Shown here in pieces: positions 6,431-12,940 of a stretch of 27,826 nt of DNA. The notes under the pieces are model-generated. The model saw nothing but the letters and a program-made list of their open reading frames with translations. It made no database searches and was not told the origin of the DNA. The stretch lies in the IMG/VR virus record IMGVR_UViG_3300028041_000007, positions 1 to 27,826 of that record. The stretch is one strand, 5' to 3'. Both the position numbers and the translations under genes were made by a program. Position 1 is the stretch's first letter, and each line of letters begins with the position of its first letter. The DNA is from a virus.

Positions 6431-6728
6431 GGGCGGCCTCCGAGCGCAGGGCGAGGATTTCCATGTCCGTGCGGCGGACCTCGTCGCGCCAGAAGCGGAA
6501 GTCTTCGGCGTTGCCTTGCAGGGCTGCCTCCCACACCAGTTCCATGTAGTCGCCGGCCAGCAGGCTCAGGGTGGCGATGTGCTCCTCCCGCAAGCTCAGG
6601 CGCCCTGTAGGCGCTGGGCTACGCGAACACGCGCCGCAGGAGGCTGAGCAGTTGCGCGCGCCCGGGGAAAAATCAAAGTGGGCAATTTCGCGCCCAGCAG
6701 ATGCGAGCGGGGAAAAAGAGGGGGTCAT
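6423..6728 (-). CDS. Small phage protein of unknown function (101 aa)
   Basis: The C-terminal half is a well-formed helix pair (REEHIATLSLLAGDYMELVW, then FRFWRDEVRRTDMEILAL). The N-terminal 40 residues are odd, with a Cys/Ser/Ala run (NCSASCGACS) unlike a folded domain. The start at 6728 follows AGGGACGG, and the gap to the CII-like gene is 20 bases. The real start could be further in, for example near REEHI. Function unknown. Confidence 0.5.
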   Translation of the reverse strand: MTPSFSPLASAGREIAHFDFSPGARNCSASCGACSRSPAPTGRLSLREEHIATLSLLAGDYMELVWEAALQGNAEDFRFWRDEVRRTDMEILALRSEAAHA

Positions 6729-6748
6729 GGTGCTGCCGTCCCTGTTCG

Positions 6749-7159
6749 TTAGGCCGCGACGCGGCCGTTCAATGCGTTCACCAGCACCACGTTCGCGGCC
6801 TCGGCGCGCTGCAGGCGCTCCTCCATAAGCCGAAGTTGGCGCTCCAGTTCGGTCTCGCGCTTGCGCAGGCTGGCGAGGTCGTAGCCGCGTGCGTGCAGCA
6901 TCCACAGCAGAGGCGCGTCGTTGCCGCACTTGTCCATGACCTGGACGAGCTTGGGCCACTCGATCCCCTCCTTGTCGTTGACCCAGCGGGACCATGCGGA
7001 CTTGTCGACGTCCTTGCCCTCGCTGGTTTTGACGGCATCCGTGACCTGCTTGGGCTCGAGTCCGGCCGCCTTGGCACACAGGCCGATCGCGCCGCCGAAG
7101 GTCTTCTCGCGCACGATGTCCTGGGGGGTCACGTCAGAGGGAAATCCGAGTTGGTTCAC
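6749..7159 (-). CDS. CII-like phage regulatory protein (136 aa)
   Basis: This looks like a phage regulatory protein of the CII-type group. The N-terminal part holds a helix-turn-helix-like segment (IGLCAKAAGLEPKQVTDAV, then DKSAWSRWVNDKEGIEW). A central motif NDAPLLWMLHARGYDL is typical of this group, and a coiled coil (LRKRETELERQLRLMEERLQ) probably mediates oligomerisation. Start is GTG at 7159 with GTGGAG upstream. It lies just downstream of the Cro-like gene and a terminator, the place of cII in lambda. A role in choosing lysogeny is inferred from position. Confidence 0.6.
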   Translation of the reverse strand: MNQLGFPSDVTPQDIVREKTFGGAIGLCAKAAGLEPKQVTDAVKTSEGKDVDKSAWSRWVNDKEGIEWPKLVQVMDKCGNDAPLLWMLHARGYDLASLRKRETELERQLRLMEERLQRAEAANVVLVNALNGRVAA

Positions 7160-7205
7160 AACGGCTCTCCACTTAGTTGATTGGTGTTGCGAGGCTTCGG
7201 AGGCG

Positions 7206-7243
7206 AAAAAAAGGGACAGTCGCGGCTATGACGCGACCTGCCC
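7206..7243 (-). terminator. Intrinsic terminator just downstream of the Cro-like gene
   Basis: On the minus strand the order is GGG, CAG, a one-base bulge, TCGCG, a 7-base loop, CGCGA, CTG, a one-base bulge, CCC, then seven T. This makes an 11-bp stem with two bulges followed directly by a T run. It lies two bases after the Cro-like stop codon and before the CII-like gene. That is the place of lambda tR1, so expression of the early operon probably needs read-through or antitermination. Confidence 0.75.
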
Positions 7244-7245
7244 TC

Positions 7246-7488
7246 TCAGTTGCTCCTGCTGCCCGCGCCGCTCATGGCGTCGGCCGTATCGCGGCCCCAG
7301 TGAAAGCCAGGGCACAGGCGCTCGCGCGGAATGCCGGTGAGGCCTTCGACGTCCACGGCGTGACGCGCCGGCACGTAGCCCGCGCGCTTCCAGTCGGACA
7401 TGGTTTGCTTCGAAAGTCCGAGCGATGTCCGCAGGGCAGTACGCCCTCCGGCTTTCTCGAACACCTCGTCGATCACGGGTTTAGCCAT
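7246..7488 (-). CDS. Cro/YdaS-like transcriptional repressor (80 aa)
   Basis: This is a small helix-turn-helix DNA-binding protein. It starts MAKPVIDEVFEKAGGRTALR and has the recognition segment GLSKQTMSDWKRAGYVPARH, then VEGLTGIPRERLCPGF, as in YdaS-type Cro proteins. It would bind the operator region upstream of itself and oppose the divergent repressor. The ATG at 7488 has no ribosome site and lies six bases after a -10 hexamer, so its mRNA may be leaderless. An in-frame ATG at 7524 would place the promoter inside the gene and is less likely. Confidence 0.75.
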   Translation of the reverse strand: MAKPVIDEVFEKAGGRTALRTSLGLSKQTMSDWKRAGYVPARHAVDVEGLTGIPRERLCPGFHWGRDTADAMSGAGSRSN

Positions 7489-7494
7489 TCGCTC

Positions 7495-7536
7495 AGTATG
7501 AACGGCTCGTACCGCATCGGTCAAGGTCAGTCGTAC
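7495..7536 (-). promoter_or_regulatory. Leftward early promoter for the Cro-like operon
   Basis: On the minus strand: GTACGA, six bases, TTGACC (-35), 18 bases, CATACT (-10). TTGACC matches five of six consensus bases and CATACT four of six. The predicted transcription start falls on or next to the Cro-like ATG. The arrangement is shared with the rightward promoter at 8753-8794, with 28 of 42 positions identical by eye. Confidence 0.65.
7496..7512. promoter_or_regulatory. Probable operator: 17-bp imperfect palindrome over the leftward -10 box
   Basis: GTATGAAC, a central G, then GCTCGTAC. Six of the eight base pairs are symmetric. It covers the -10 hexamer of the leftward promoter, so a bound repressor would block it. 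Related half-sites (GTACGA) occur at 7531-7536 and around the promoter at 8753. Confidence 0.5.
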
Positions 7537-7543
7537 TACAGAT

Positions 7544-7571
7544 TTGGCATATGACAGCCGCTGCTTATGCT
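7544..7571 (+). promoter_or_regulatory. Rightward promoter for the repressor gene
   Basis: TTGGCA at 7544-7549 (five of six consensus bases), a 16-base spacer, and TATGCT at 7566-7571 (four of six). Transcription would begin about seven bases later, at the ATG of the repressor gene (7578). The region upstream of that ATG has no ribosome site. This resembles the leaderless cI message made from lambda PRM. Confidence 0.5.
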
Positions 7572-7577
7572 CGTTTC

Positions 7578-7988
7578 ATGAGCTTTGGTGAACGACTGGC
7601 TGCGGCCAGGCAGAAGAAGAAGATGACCCAGACCGAGTTGGGCAAAGGGCTTGGCACGGACGGCGCCGACGCCGGCAAGCAAGTGATCTACGGTTGGGAG
7701 AAGAACCAGCACTACCCGCGCGTCGACCAGCTTATGCTTATCTGTAAGAAGCTAGACGTCAGTGCTGACTTTTTGTTATTTGGCGAGGAGAGCAGCTCGC
7801 GCTTCCTCATGGCGGAGGCGGCGGCCGAGAAGCTCAACGCGGACGAGCGCGCGGCGCTGATCAAACGTCTTGCGGCGGAAGCTGATGAGCACGATGACGG
7901 GGTCTTTGACGAGTCCGCCGTAGAACGCAGCCGCTCCAATAACCATAACCAGCCATCATCGCGCCGCAAGAAAATAACAGGGCTGTAG
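7578..7988 (+). CDS. CI-like phage repressor lacking a peptidase domain (136 aa)
   Basis: The N-terminal 65 residues form an HTH_3/XRE domain: MSFGERLAAARQKKKMTQTE, then QVIYGWEKNQHYPRVDQL and LDVSADFLLFGEES. This would bind the operators between the two divergent genes and maintain lysogeny. The rest is a short helix (AEKLNADERAALIKRLAAEA) and a polar tail. No S24 (LexA-like) Ser-Lys autoprotease domain is present, unlike lambda CI. The start at 7578 is preferred to an ATG at 7551 because the domain begins there and the promoter lies between. It heads a three-gene operon ending at a terminator at 8655. Confidence 0.8.
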   Translation: MSFGERLAAARQKKKMTQTELGKGLGTDGADAGKQVIYGWEKNQHYPRVDQLMLICKKLDVSADFLLFGEESSSRFLMAEAAAEKLNADERAALIKRLAAEADEHDDGVFDESAVERSRSNNHNQPSSRRKKITGL

Positions 7989-8063
7989 AAAACCCCAGCA
8001 TCTAAGCTGTACCGCACATCTACGATGACCCTCCAACCACTTCAATTGCAAAAGAGGGTTCCC

Positions 8064-8327
8064 ATGCGGTTAGTAAGCATGAGCGATTACCGCTCGCGCG
8101 ATACGGTAGACGTTCTGAAATACCTGCTTTCCAGGGCGAAGAAGGGAGAGCTAAAGGGGGTGGCCGTCATGGCACGGCTGGCCACCGAAGGCGAGGAGAT
8201 TCTGTTCACCGACTGGTACCGCCGTCGGATGGAACGTTGCGCCTATGCGGCAACGAGGATGTACTGGCGCGCGATGCAGAACCAGGACGAGATCGAGGAT
8301 TCGCGCAATTTCGACGAGGCCGGCTGA
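8064..8327 (+). CDS. Small soluble protein in the repressor operon (87 aa)
   Basis: I do not recognise the family. The N-terminus (SMSDYRSRDTVDVLKYLLSR) and the segment LKGVAVMARLATEGEEILF, followed by TDWYRRR, resemble small phage proteins with one beta-hairpin and helices. The ATG at 8064 follows AGAGGG; the ATG at 8079 has no such site. It sits between the repressor and a membrane-protein gene, the place of rexA in lambda, so it is expected to be made in the lysogen. Confidence 0.65.
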   Translation: MRLVSMSDYRSRDTVDVLKYLLSRAKKGELKGVAVMARLATEGEEILFTDWYRRRMERCAYAATRMYWRAMQNQDEIEDSRNFDEAG

Positions 8328-8348
8328 ACGGTCACCAGGAGCACGAAC

Positions 8349-8630
8349 ATGGATACCAAGCGATCACACGCCGGCGGCTTTCTCGCGCTCGCTGCGCTGG
8401 CTCTCGGCGCCTTCACACCGGCCATCCTCGCGCCGCTGTTCGTGCTAGCTGCATTCGCGTTCTCGGCCCTTGAGCTGCGCAGCGGCAGCACGCTGTTCGG
8501 CTGCGTGACGATCTGCCTGGCGGTGCTGCAGTTTGCCCTGGTGGCGGCCCACTTCGGCGCCTTCGACAACGCGAGCGCGGCTTTCGACATTGAGCGGGCG
8601 CGCGCGATCGCGAACGAGCCGACCCGGTAG
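8349..8630 (+). CDS. Small inner-membrane protein in the repressor operon (93 aa)
   Basis: Residues about 11-41 form two tightly spaced hydrophobic segments (FLALAALALGAFTPAILAPL onward) and residues 49-72 another (TICLAVLQFALVAAHFGAF). A charged C-terminus follows (ERARAIANEPTR). No signal cleavage site is seen. The ATG has AGGAGC upstream. It is the last gene of the repressor operon, directly before a strong terminator, like rexB in lambda. A role in exclusion of other phages is a hypothesis from position and topology only. Confidence 0.7.
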   Translation: MDTKRSHAGGFLALAALALGAFTPAILAPLFVLAAFAFSALELRSGSTLFGCVTICLAVLQFALVAAHFGAFDNASAAFDIERARAIANEPTR

Positions 8631-8654
8631 CACCCCCATCCTCCCAGCAGCCAG

Positions 8655-8675
8655 GCCCGCTTCGGCGGGCTTTTT
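8655..8675 (+). terminator. Strong intrinsic terminator closing the repressor operon
   Basis: GCCCGC, loop TTCG, GCGGGC, then TTTTT. It is a perfect six-bp GC stem with a stable tetraloop and a T run, 24 bases after the membrane-protein stop codon. It insulates the repressor operon from the promoter at 8753. Confidence 0.9.
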
Positions 8676-8717
8676 GCTGCCCGGCCGTTCTCCGCTTATT
8701 CCATCGGTACAGCCTGT

Positions 8718-8758
8718 TCGTACCCGCTTAGGAAAACAAATTCTAAGAAGCGGTACGA
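8718..8758. repeat. Long inverted repeat upstream of the second early promoter
   Basis: The left arm TCGTACCCGCTTAG (8718-8731) and the right arm CTAAGAAGCGGTACGA (8743-8758) are reverse complements apart from short bulges, with an 11-base A-rich spacer. The right arm contains the GTACGA motif of the promoter at 8753-8794. It may be an operator for the repressor or Cro, or an mRNA hairpin if transcribed. I favour an operator because it abuts the -35 region. Confidence 0.6.
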
Positions 8759-8794
8759 TTCGATTTGACCTCACAGGTCCGATTCGCTCATACT
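8753..8794 (+). promoter_or_regulatory. Rightward early promoter, sister of the cro promoter
   Basis: GTACGA, six bases, TTGACC at 8765-8770, an 18-base spacer, CATACT at 8789-8794. Both hexamers, their spacing and the upstream GTACGA are identical to the leftward promoter at 7495-7536. The spacer also shares GGT, CGA and CG in register. It would drive the recombination and accessory operon from 8834 on. Confidence 0.65.
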
Positions 8795-8802
8795 GCATCC
8801 AA

Positions 8803-8819
8803 CGCCTCGCAGTGAGGCG
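8803..8819 (+). other. Small hairpin in the leader of the rightward operon
   Basis: CGCCTC, loop GCAGT, GAGGCG: a perfect six-bp stem with a five-base loop, starting about nine bases after the -10 box. It is not followed by T residues, so it is not a terminator. Size and place resemble a boxB/nut hairpin, but no boxA-like element or N protein is recognised here. It could also only stabilise the mRNA. Confidence 0.4.
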
Positions 8820-8833
8820 CATGGAGGCAGGCA

Positions 8834-8953
8834 GTGGAACTCTCGACTCTGTTGACCGACCCGGCGATGCAGCTGGTGGTCGGCCTTCTCTTTCTGCTGG
8901 CGATCGCCGGCGGCATCGTCACCGGACTCATCGCCGACGAGGTGGCGTCATGA
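8834..8953 (+). CDS. Small single-pass membrane protein (39 aa)
   Basis: A GTG start at 8834 follows GGAGG, and the stop overlaps the next ATG as ATGA. The peptide is VELSTLLTD, then a hydrophobic segment (MQLVVGLLFLLAIAGGIVTG) and a short acidic end. It is the first gene behind the rightward early promoter. Small early membrane peptides in phages may affect host division or exclude other phages, but nothing here shows which. Confidence 0.6.
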   Translation: MELSTLLTDPAMQLVVGLLFLLAIAGGIVTGLIADEVAS

Positions 8954-9192
8954 GCCCCATCTCCACCATCGAGCCGATCCGGTACGTGACGCCGGACAAG
9001 GTGTCGCAGGTTCTGACGACGCTGATGGACGGGGCGCACATCCCCTGCACCCGCGCCGTGGCGGCCCGGTATCTGGACGCTGCGCGCGGCGACGTGGACG
9101 CAGCCTGCGAGAGCTGGCGCGAGGACCACCTGCACTGGAGCGCTCGCGTGGTGACGGAACGCCTGCCTGGCTCGCTGGAGGCTTCGGAATGA
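8950..9192 (+). CDS. Early phage protein of unknown function (80 aa)
   Basis: The 80-residue product has PIRYVTPDKVSQVLTTLMDG near its start and a helical centre (RAVAARYLDAARGDVDAACE) followed by SWREDHLHW. It has no recognised motif. The start is fixed by the ATGA overlap with the small membrane-protein gene. It sits in the rightward early operon and I cannot assign a function. Confidence 0.65.
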   Translation: MSPISTIEPIRYVTPDKVSQVLTTLMDGAHIPCTRAVAARYLDAARGDVDAACESWREDHLHWSARVVTERLPGSLEASE

Positions 9193-9614
9193 ACACCGCT
9201 AAGCAGCCGCTTCGCTTTGTCAACATCCATGGCGAACGCGTCAGCACCGAGCCATTGAAGCAGGCCAAGCGTGCCGCCCGAGCGCAGCCGGAGTCGTATC
9301 ACAACGGCTGGCGTGTGGTCGGCATTCCTCCTGGAGCGCTCGAAGAGGCCGAGAGGCAGCACCCGATTACTGTCGCCGAGATCCGGTCTTGGAATGAACG
9401 CGTCGCCAATGAGAAGGGGCTCGGCAAGGCCAAGCCGGTGCCCGGCCCGTGGGACGCTGAGCGCTGGCTGAGCGACGCAAAGAAGCGCCCGGTTCGCTCC
9501 AAGCCATACGAGATACCCGAGGCCGCCAAACTCTGCGCGGAAATGGCATCGAAGGCCGGATGGCTGCGAGTGGAGGTGGTCGAGCTGAAGAAGGAAAAGG
9601 AGAAGGCCGCATGA
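9189..9614 (+). CDS. Early phage protein of unknown function (141 aa)
   Basis: The protein is basic and hydrophilic, with a strand-like start (QPLRFVNIHGERVSTEPLKQ), the segment NGWRVVGIPPGALEEAERQH, then a charged helical part (AEIRSWNERVANEK) and a Lys/Glu-rich end (ELKKEKEKAA). It has no cysteine motif or membrane segment. It overlaps both neighbours by four bases. It could bind nucleic acid, but this is only a guess from charge. Confidence 0.65.
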   Translation: MNTAKQPLRFVNIHGERVSTEPLKQAKRAARAQPESYHNGWRVVGIPPGALEEAERQHPITVAEIRSWNERVANEKGLGKAKPVPGPWDAERWLSDAKKRPVRSKPYEIPEAAKLCAEMASKAGWLRVEVVELKKEKEKAA

Positions 9615-9799
9615 ACGCCCCGCAGCAACCACACAGCGGCACGGCCGCCGACCTCCTGCGCGCTGTGCAGGACTTCAACGACCGCCACCCGGCATTCATC
9701 GCCAAGGTCTTCGCCCAGGCGAACGACGACCGCGCGCTGTTCCAGCAGATGCAGCGCCAGGACGTTCTCACCCAGGCGGCGATGGGGGATCTGCGCTGA
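9611..9799 (+). CDS. Small helical phage protein (62 aa)
   Basis: The product starts MNAPQQPHSGTAADLLRAVQ and continues with short helices rich in Gln and Asp (NDDRALFQQMQRQDVL). Function unknown. The start overlaps the previous stop as ATGA and the stop overlaps the next ATG as TGATG, so the gene is well delimited in the operon. Confidence 0.6.
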   Translation: MNAPQQPHSGTAADLLRAVQDFNDRHPAFIAKVFAQANDDRALFQQMQRQDVLTQAAMGDLR

Positions 9800-10011
9800 T
9801 GGTCGGGCCCCGTACCAAGTACCAGCACATGGAGCCGATTGTGGTGCGCCCGTCCCACATCCGCGCCCCCCGAATGCTTCGGGACTGCACCTTCGAGCGC
9901 CTGCCGATCCAGCGCAGCGCGTTCCACCGATCCGGCCGGATCGCCTCCTGGGGCGTCGCCTGCGTGGCGCTCGCCCTCGCCCCCCTCCTCTACTTCACCT
10001 GGAGCTTGTGA
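9799..10011 (+). CDS. Small protein with a C-terminal membrane anchor (70 aa)
   Basis: The first 48 residues are basic and polar (IVVRPSHIRAPRMLRD), followed by one hydrophobic segment (WGVACVALALAPLLYFTWSL) that ends the protein. This is a tail-anchor-like topology with the soluble part probably cytoplasmic. Starts and stops overlap both neighbours (TGATG). Its role is unknown. Confidence 0.6.
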   Translation: MVGPRTKYQHMEPIVVRPSHIRAPRMLRDCTFERLPIQRSAFHRSGRIASWGVACVALALAPLLYFTWSL

Positions 10012-10232
10012 TGCCTGCCGTCGCTGAACAAGACCCGATCCTCGCCGAACTGGACGAGCGCCAGTCCCTGATCAACCTGCTGCTGACGGCGCACATGCAG
10101 CTGCAGATGGTCGCGCCCGCGCACCGCCCGCCAGGCACGCGGGAGCTGCTCGAAAAGATCGACCTGCTGATGGCGCGGCGCGTGGAACGCCTCGCCGCGT
10201 GCTCGCGCGCCCGCCGCCAGGGAGCCGCCTGA
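10011..10232 (+). CDS. Small helical phage protein (73 aa)
   Basis: The product begins MPAVAEQDPILAELDERQ and is mostly helical (SLINLLLTAHMQLQMV, then RELLEKIDLLMARRVERLA) with a basic end. The ATG at 10011 overlaps the previous TGA, with GGAG seven bases upstream; a GTG directly before it is a minor alternative. Function unknown. Confidence 0.6.
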   Translation: MPAVAEQDPILAELDERQSLINLLLTAHMQLQMVAPAHRPPGTRELLEKIDLLMARRVERLAACSRARRQGAA

Positions 10233-10321
10233 TGCGCCGCTTCCTCGCCCAGTTCCGCCTGTACCGCCGCGCCGGCTTCGGACGCCTTCGGGCGCTGCGC
10301 CGCGCCTGGCTCGCCCTCTGA
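10232..10321 (+). CDS. Tiny arginine-rich peptide (29 aa)
   Basis: The 29-codon frame encodes MRRFLAQFRLYRRAG and a similar second half, with about a third Arg residues and regular Leu/Phe spacing. It would form a basic amphipathic helix. It starts on TGATG overlap with the previous gene. Such Arg-rich mini-proteins occur in several phages next to recombination genes. Its role is unknown; RNA or membrane binding is possible. Confidence 0.5.
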   Translation: MRRFLAQFRLYRRAGFGRLRALRRAWLAL

Positions 10322-10349
10322 CTTCAACCAATCCCGAGGACAACAACAC

Positions 10350-11192
10350 ATGAATGCTCTCGTCGCGCAAGAAACTCGCGCGCTGACCCAGCACGCCGGC
10401 GGCCGCATGGCAGTCGCCGAAATCATCAGCCACGTCCAGGTCGTGCAGGAGGTCATGCGCGCGGTGATGAAGGAGGGCGTGCACTACGGCAAGATCCCCG
10501 GCGCCGGCGACAAGCCCACGCTGTTCAAGGCCGGCGCCGAGGTGCTGTGCATGGTCTTCCGCATCGCGGACAACTACCAGGTCGAGGATCTGTCGACGGC
10601 CGACTGCATCCGCTACCGCGTCACCTGCATCGGCACGCACCAGACCAGTGGCGTCGTGATGGGCGCCGGCCTGGGCGAAGCCTCCTCCAACGAGGAGAAG
10701 TACAAGTGGCGCAAGGCCGTCTGCCATGAGGAGTGGGAGGAGACGCCCGCCAACATGCGTCGGGTCAAGCACGCGCGCGGCCGCCAAAACACCACGTACA
10801 AGCAGGAGCAGGTTCGCACCGAGCCGGCCGACCTCGCCAACACCGTGCTGAAGATGGCGAACAAGCGCGCCAAGATGGCCATGGTGCTGAACGTCACGGC
10901 CGCCAGCGACTGCTTCTCGCAGGATCTGGAGGACATGGACGAGGCGCTGCGCGAGCACCTGGCGCGGCACCCGGACGAGGCGCAGGCCGAGCAGCAGCCG
11001 CCGGCGCCCTCCGCCTGGCCGGACGATGCCTTCGAGCAGCAGATGGCCAAGTTCTCCGGGGCGCTGCAGAAGGGCCGGTCCGTCGACGACGTGATCGCCT
11101 GGGCTGAGACGAAGGCACCGCTCACCGACGCGCAGAAGGAGCGCATCCGCGCCGCCGCGCCCTCCCCCGCCACCGAAACCGAACCGGAGTGA
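10350..11192 (+). CDS. Candidate single-strand annealing (recombination) protein (280 aa)
   Basis: The core HYGKIPGAGDKPTLFKAGAE, followed by VEDLSTADCIRYRVTCIGTH, marks a phage family found next to exonucleases. The segment RTEPADLANTVLKMANKRAK with a conserved basic helix (MANKRAKMAMV) resembles the annealing-protein end of such pairs. I infer it anneals single strands made by the exonuclease encoded next, as Red beta/Exo do; I cannot place it in RecT, Erf or Rad52 groups by eye. Residues from about 210 are Pro/Glu-rich, with a last helical domain. It starts at 10350 after AGGAC and its stop lies just before the exonuclease start. Confidence 0.6.
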   Translation: MNALVAQETRALTQHAGGRMAVAEIISHVQVVQEVMRAVMKEGVHYGKIPGAGDKPTLFKAGAEVLCMVFRIADNYQVEDLSTADCIRYRVTCIGTHQTSGVVMGAGLGEASSNEEKYKWRKAVCHEEWEETPANMRRVKHARGRQNTTYKQEQVRTEPADLANTVLKMANKRAKMAMVLNVTAASDCFSQDLEDMDEALREHLARHPDEAQAEQQPPAPSAWPDDAFEQQMAKFSGALQKGRSVDDVIAWAETKAPLTDAQKERIRAAAPSPATETEPE

Positions 11193-11197
11193 GCGCC

Positions 11198-12940
11198 ATG
11201 CAGACGATGCACCTTGTTCCTGGCACGCCCGCATGGCATGCCCACCGGGCCCAGCACCGGAACGCGAGCGACGCGCCGGCGATGCTCGGCTGCTCGCCCT
11301 ACACCACGCGCGCCGATCTGCTGCGCCGCGTGCACACCGGCATCACGGCCGAGGTGGACGCCGCCACGCAGCGCCGCTTCGACGCCGGGCACCGCTACGA
11401 GGCGCTGGCCCGGCCGCTGGCGGAGAAGATCATCGGTGACGACCTGGCGCCGGTGGTCGGCGTGCTGGAAGGGACGAACCTCTCGGCATCGTTCGACGGC
11501 CTCACGCTCATGGGCGATACGGCATTCGAGCACAAGACCTTGAATGCCGACCTGCGCGCCTGCATGAAGGACCAGGGTAACGGCTATGGCCTGCCGAAGC
11601 ACTACCAGGTGCAGATGGAGCAGCAGCTGCTCGTCTCAGGCGCCGAGCGCGTCCTGTTCATGGCGTCGGAATGGGACGGCGACACGCTCATCGAGGAGCG
11701 CCACTGCTGGTACGCGAGCGACCCGGTGCTGCGCGCCGAGATCGTCGCCGGCTGGAAGCAGTTCGAGGCTGACCTGGCCGCCTACGTGCCGCCGGCCGCC
11801 GTCGAGGTCGCCCCGACCGGCCGCGCGCCGGAGACGCTGCCGGCGCTGCGGATCGAGGTCACGGGCATGGTGACGGCCAGCAACCTCGATGCCTTCAAGG
11901 CTCACGCGCTGGCCGTGTTCGGCGACATCAACACGAACCTGCGCACGGACAACGACTTCGCCGACGCGGAGAAGACGGTGAAGTGGTGCGGCGACGTGGA
12001 GGATCGCCTGGCCGCCGCGAAGCAGCACGCGCTGAGTCAGACCGAGAGCATCGACGCCCTCTTCCGCGCCATCGACGAGATCAGCGCCGAGGCCCGCCGC
12101 GTCCGGCTGGACCTGGACAAGAAGGTCAAGGCGAAGAAGGAGGAGCGCCGCGGCGAGATCGTGGCCGGCGGCATCACGGCTCTGCGCGAGCACATCGCGG
12201 CCCTGAACACGCGCCTCGGCAAGCCGTACATGCCGCAGGTGCCGGCCGACTTCGCCGGCGCCATCAAGGGCAAGAAGTCCCTGGCCAGCATGGAGGATGC
12301 AGTGGCCACCGAGCTGGCGCGGGCCAAGATCGCCGCGAACGAGATCGCCGACCGGCTGCAGATCAACCTCACCTACCTGCGCGAGCATGCGGGCGAGCAC
12401 CGGGCGCTGTTCCCGGACACCACCACCATCGTGCACAAGGCACCGGACGACCTGCAGGCGCTGGTGACGGCACGCATCGCCGAGCACAAGGCGGCAGAGG
12501 AGCGGCGCCTGGAAGCCGAGCGCGAGCGCATCCGCGCGGAGGAAGCGGCGAAGCTGGCGCGCGAGCAGGAGGCGAAGGCGGCCGAGGAACGCCGCCAGGC
12601 TGCGGCCGCCGAAGCAGTGCAGCGCCAGGAGCAGGAGGCGCGGCAGGCCGCAGCCACACCGGCCGACCCGCCAGCACCGGCCCCGGCCCCGACCGTCATC
12701 CCCATGCCGCGCCAGGCCGCGCCGGCGAGCGCCCCCACCCTGCGCCTCGGCCAGATCGGCGAGCGACTCGGGTTCGCCCTCACGGCCGAGTTCGTCTCAC
12801 GCCTCGGGATCGAGGGCACCCGCGAGCGCAACTCGGTGCTGTACCACGAGGCCGACTTCCAGCGCATCGGGACCGCGCTGATCGCGCACGTCCAGGGCGT
12901 GCTGCGCCGGGACGCCGCCAGCCTGAAGGAGCGTGCGTGA
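11198..12940 (+). CDS. YqaJ-type exonuclease fused to a long coiled-coil region (580 aa)
   Basis: The first 200 residues fit the YqaJ/lambda-Exo fold of 5'-3' exonucleases, which digest one strand of duplex ends for annealing recombination. Signs are PGTPAWHAHRAQHRNASDAP, then SFDGLTLMGDTAFEHKT with Asp100, Glu111 and Lys113 as likely metal-binding and catalytic residues, and HYQVQMEQQL. Residues about 220-400 are a helical domain (DFADAEKTVKWCGDVEDRLA), followed by a highly charged coiled coil (EAERERIRAEEAAKLAREQE), a Pro/Ala linker and a small C-terminal domain. The ATG at 11198 follows GGAG; a GTG at 11189 overlapping the previous stop lacks a site. The usual YqaJ length is about 200-330, so the fusion is unusually long. 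Confidence 0.8.
   Translation: MQTMHLVPGTPAWHAHRAQHRNASDAPAMLGCSPYTTRADLLRRVHTGITAEVDAATQRRFDAGHRYEALARPLAEKIIGDDLAPVVGVLEGTNLSASFDGLTLMGDTAFEHKTLNADLRACMKDQGNGYGLPKHYQVQMEQQLLVSGAERVLFMASEWDGDTLIEERHCWYASDPVLRAEIVAGWKQFEADLAAYVPPAAVEVAPTGRAPETLPALRIEVTGMVTASNLDAFKAHALAVFGDINTNLRTDNDFADAEKTVKWCGDVEDRLAAAKQHALSQTESIDALFRAIDEISAEARRVRLDLDKKVKAKKEERRGEIVAGGITALREHIAALNTRLGKPYMPQVPADFAGAIKGKKSLASMEDAVATELARAKIAANEIADRLQINLTYLREHAGEHRALFPDTTTIVHKAPDDLQALVTARIAEHKAAEERRLEAERERIRAEEAAKLAREQEAKAAEERRQAAAAEAVQRQEQEARQAAATPADPPAPAPAPTVIPMPRQAAPASAPTLRLGQIGERLGFALTAEFVSRLGIEGTRERNSVLYHEADFQRIGTALIAHVQGVLRRDAASLKERA

Noticed and set aside
6640-6700. A -1 frameshift joining MTPSFSPL... to a frame encoding QLLSLLRRVFA
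   Set aside because: The other frame looks protein-like for only 11 residues and has a stop directly upstream and downstream. No convincing slippery site or stimulator is visible.
8803-8819. A terminator in the leader of the rightward operon
   Set aside because: The stem is good but no T run follows on either strand, and it lies ahead of the first gene.
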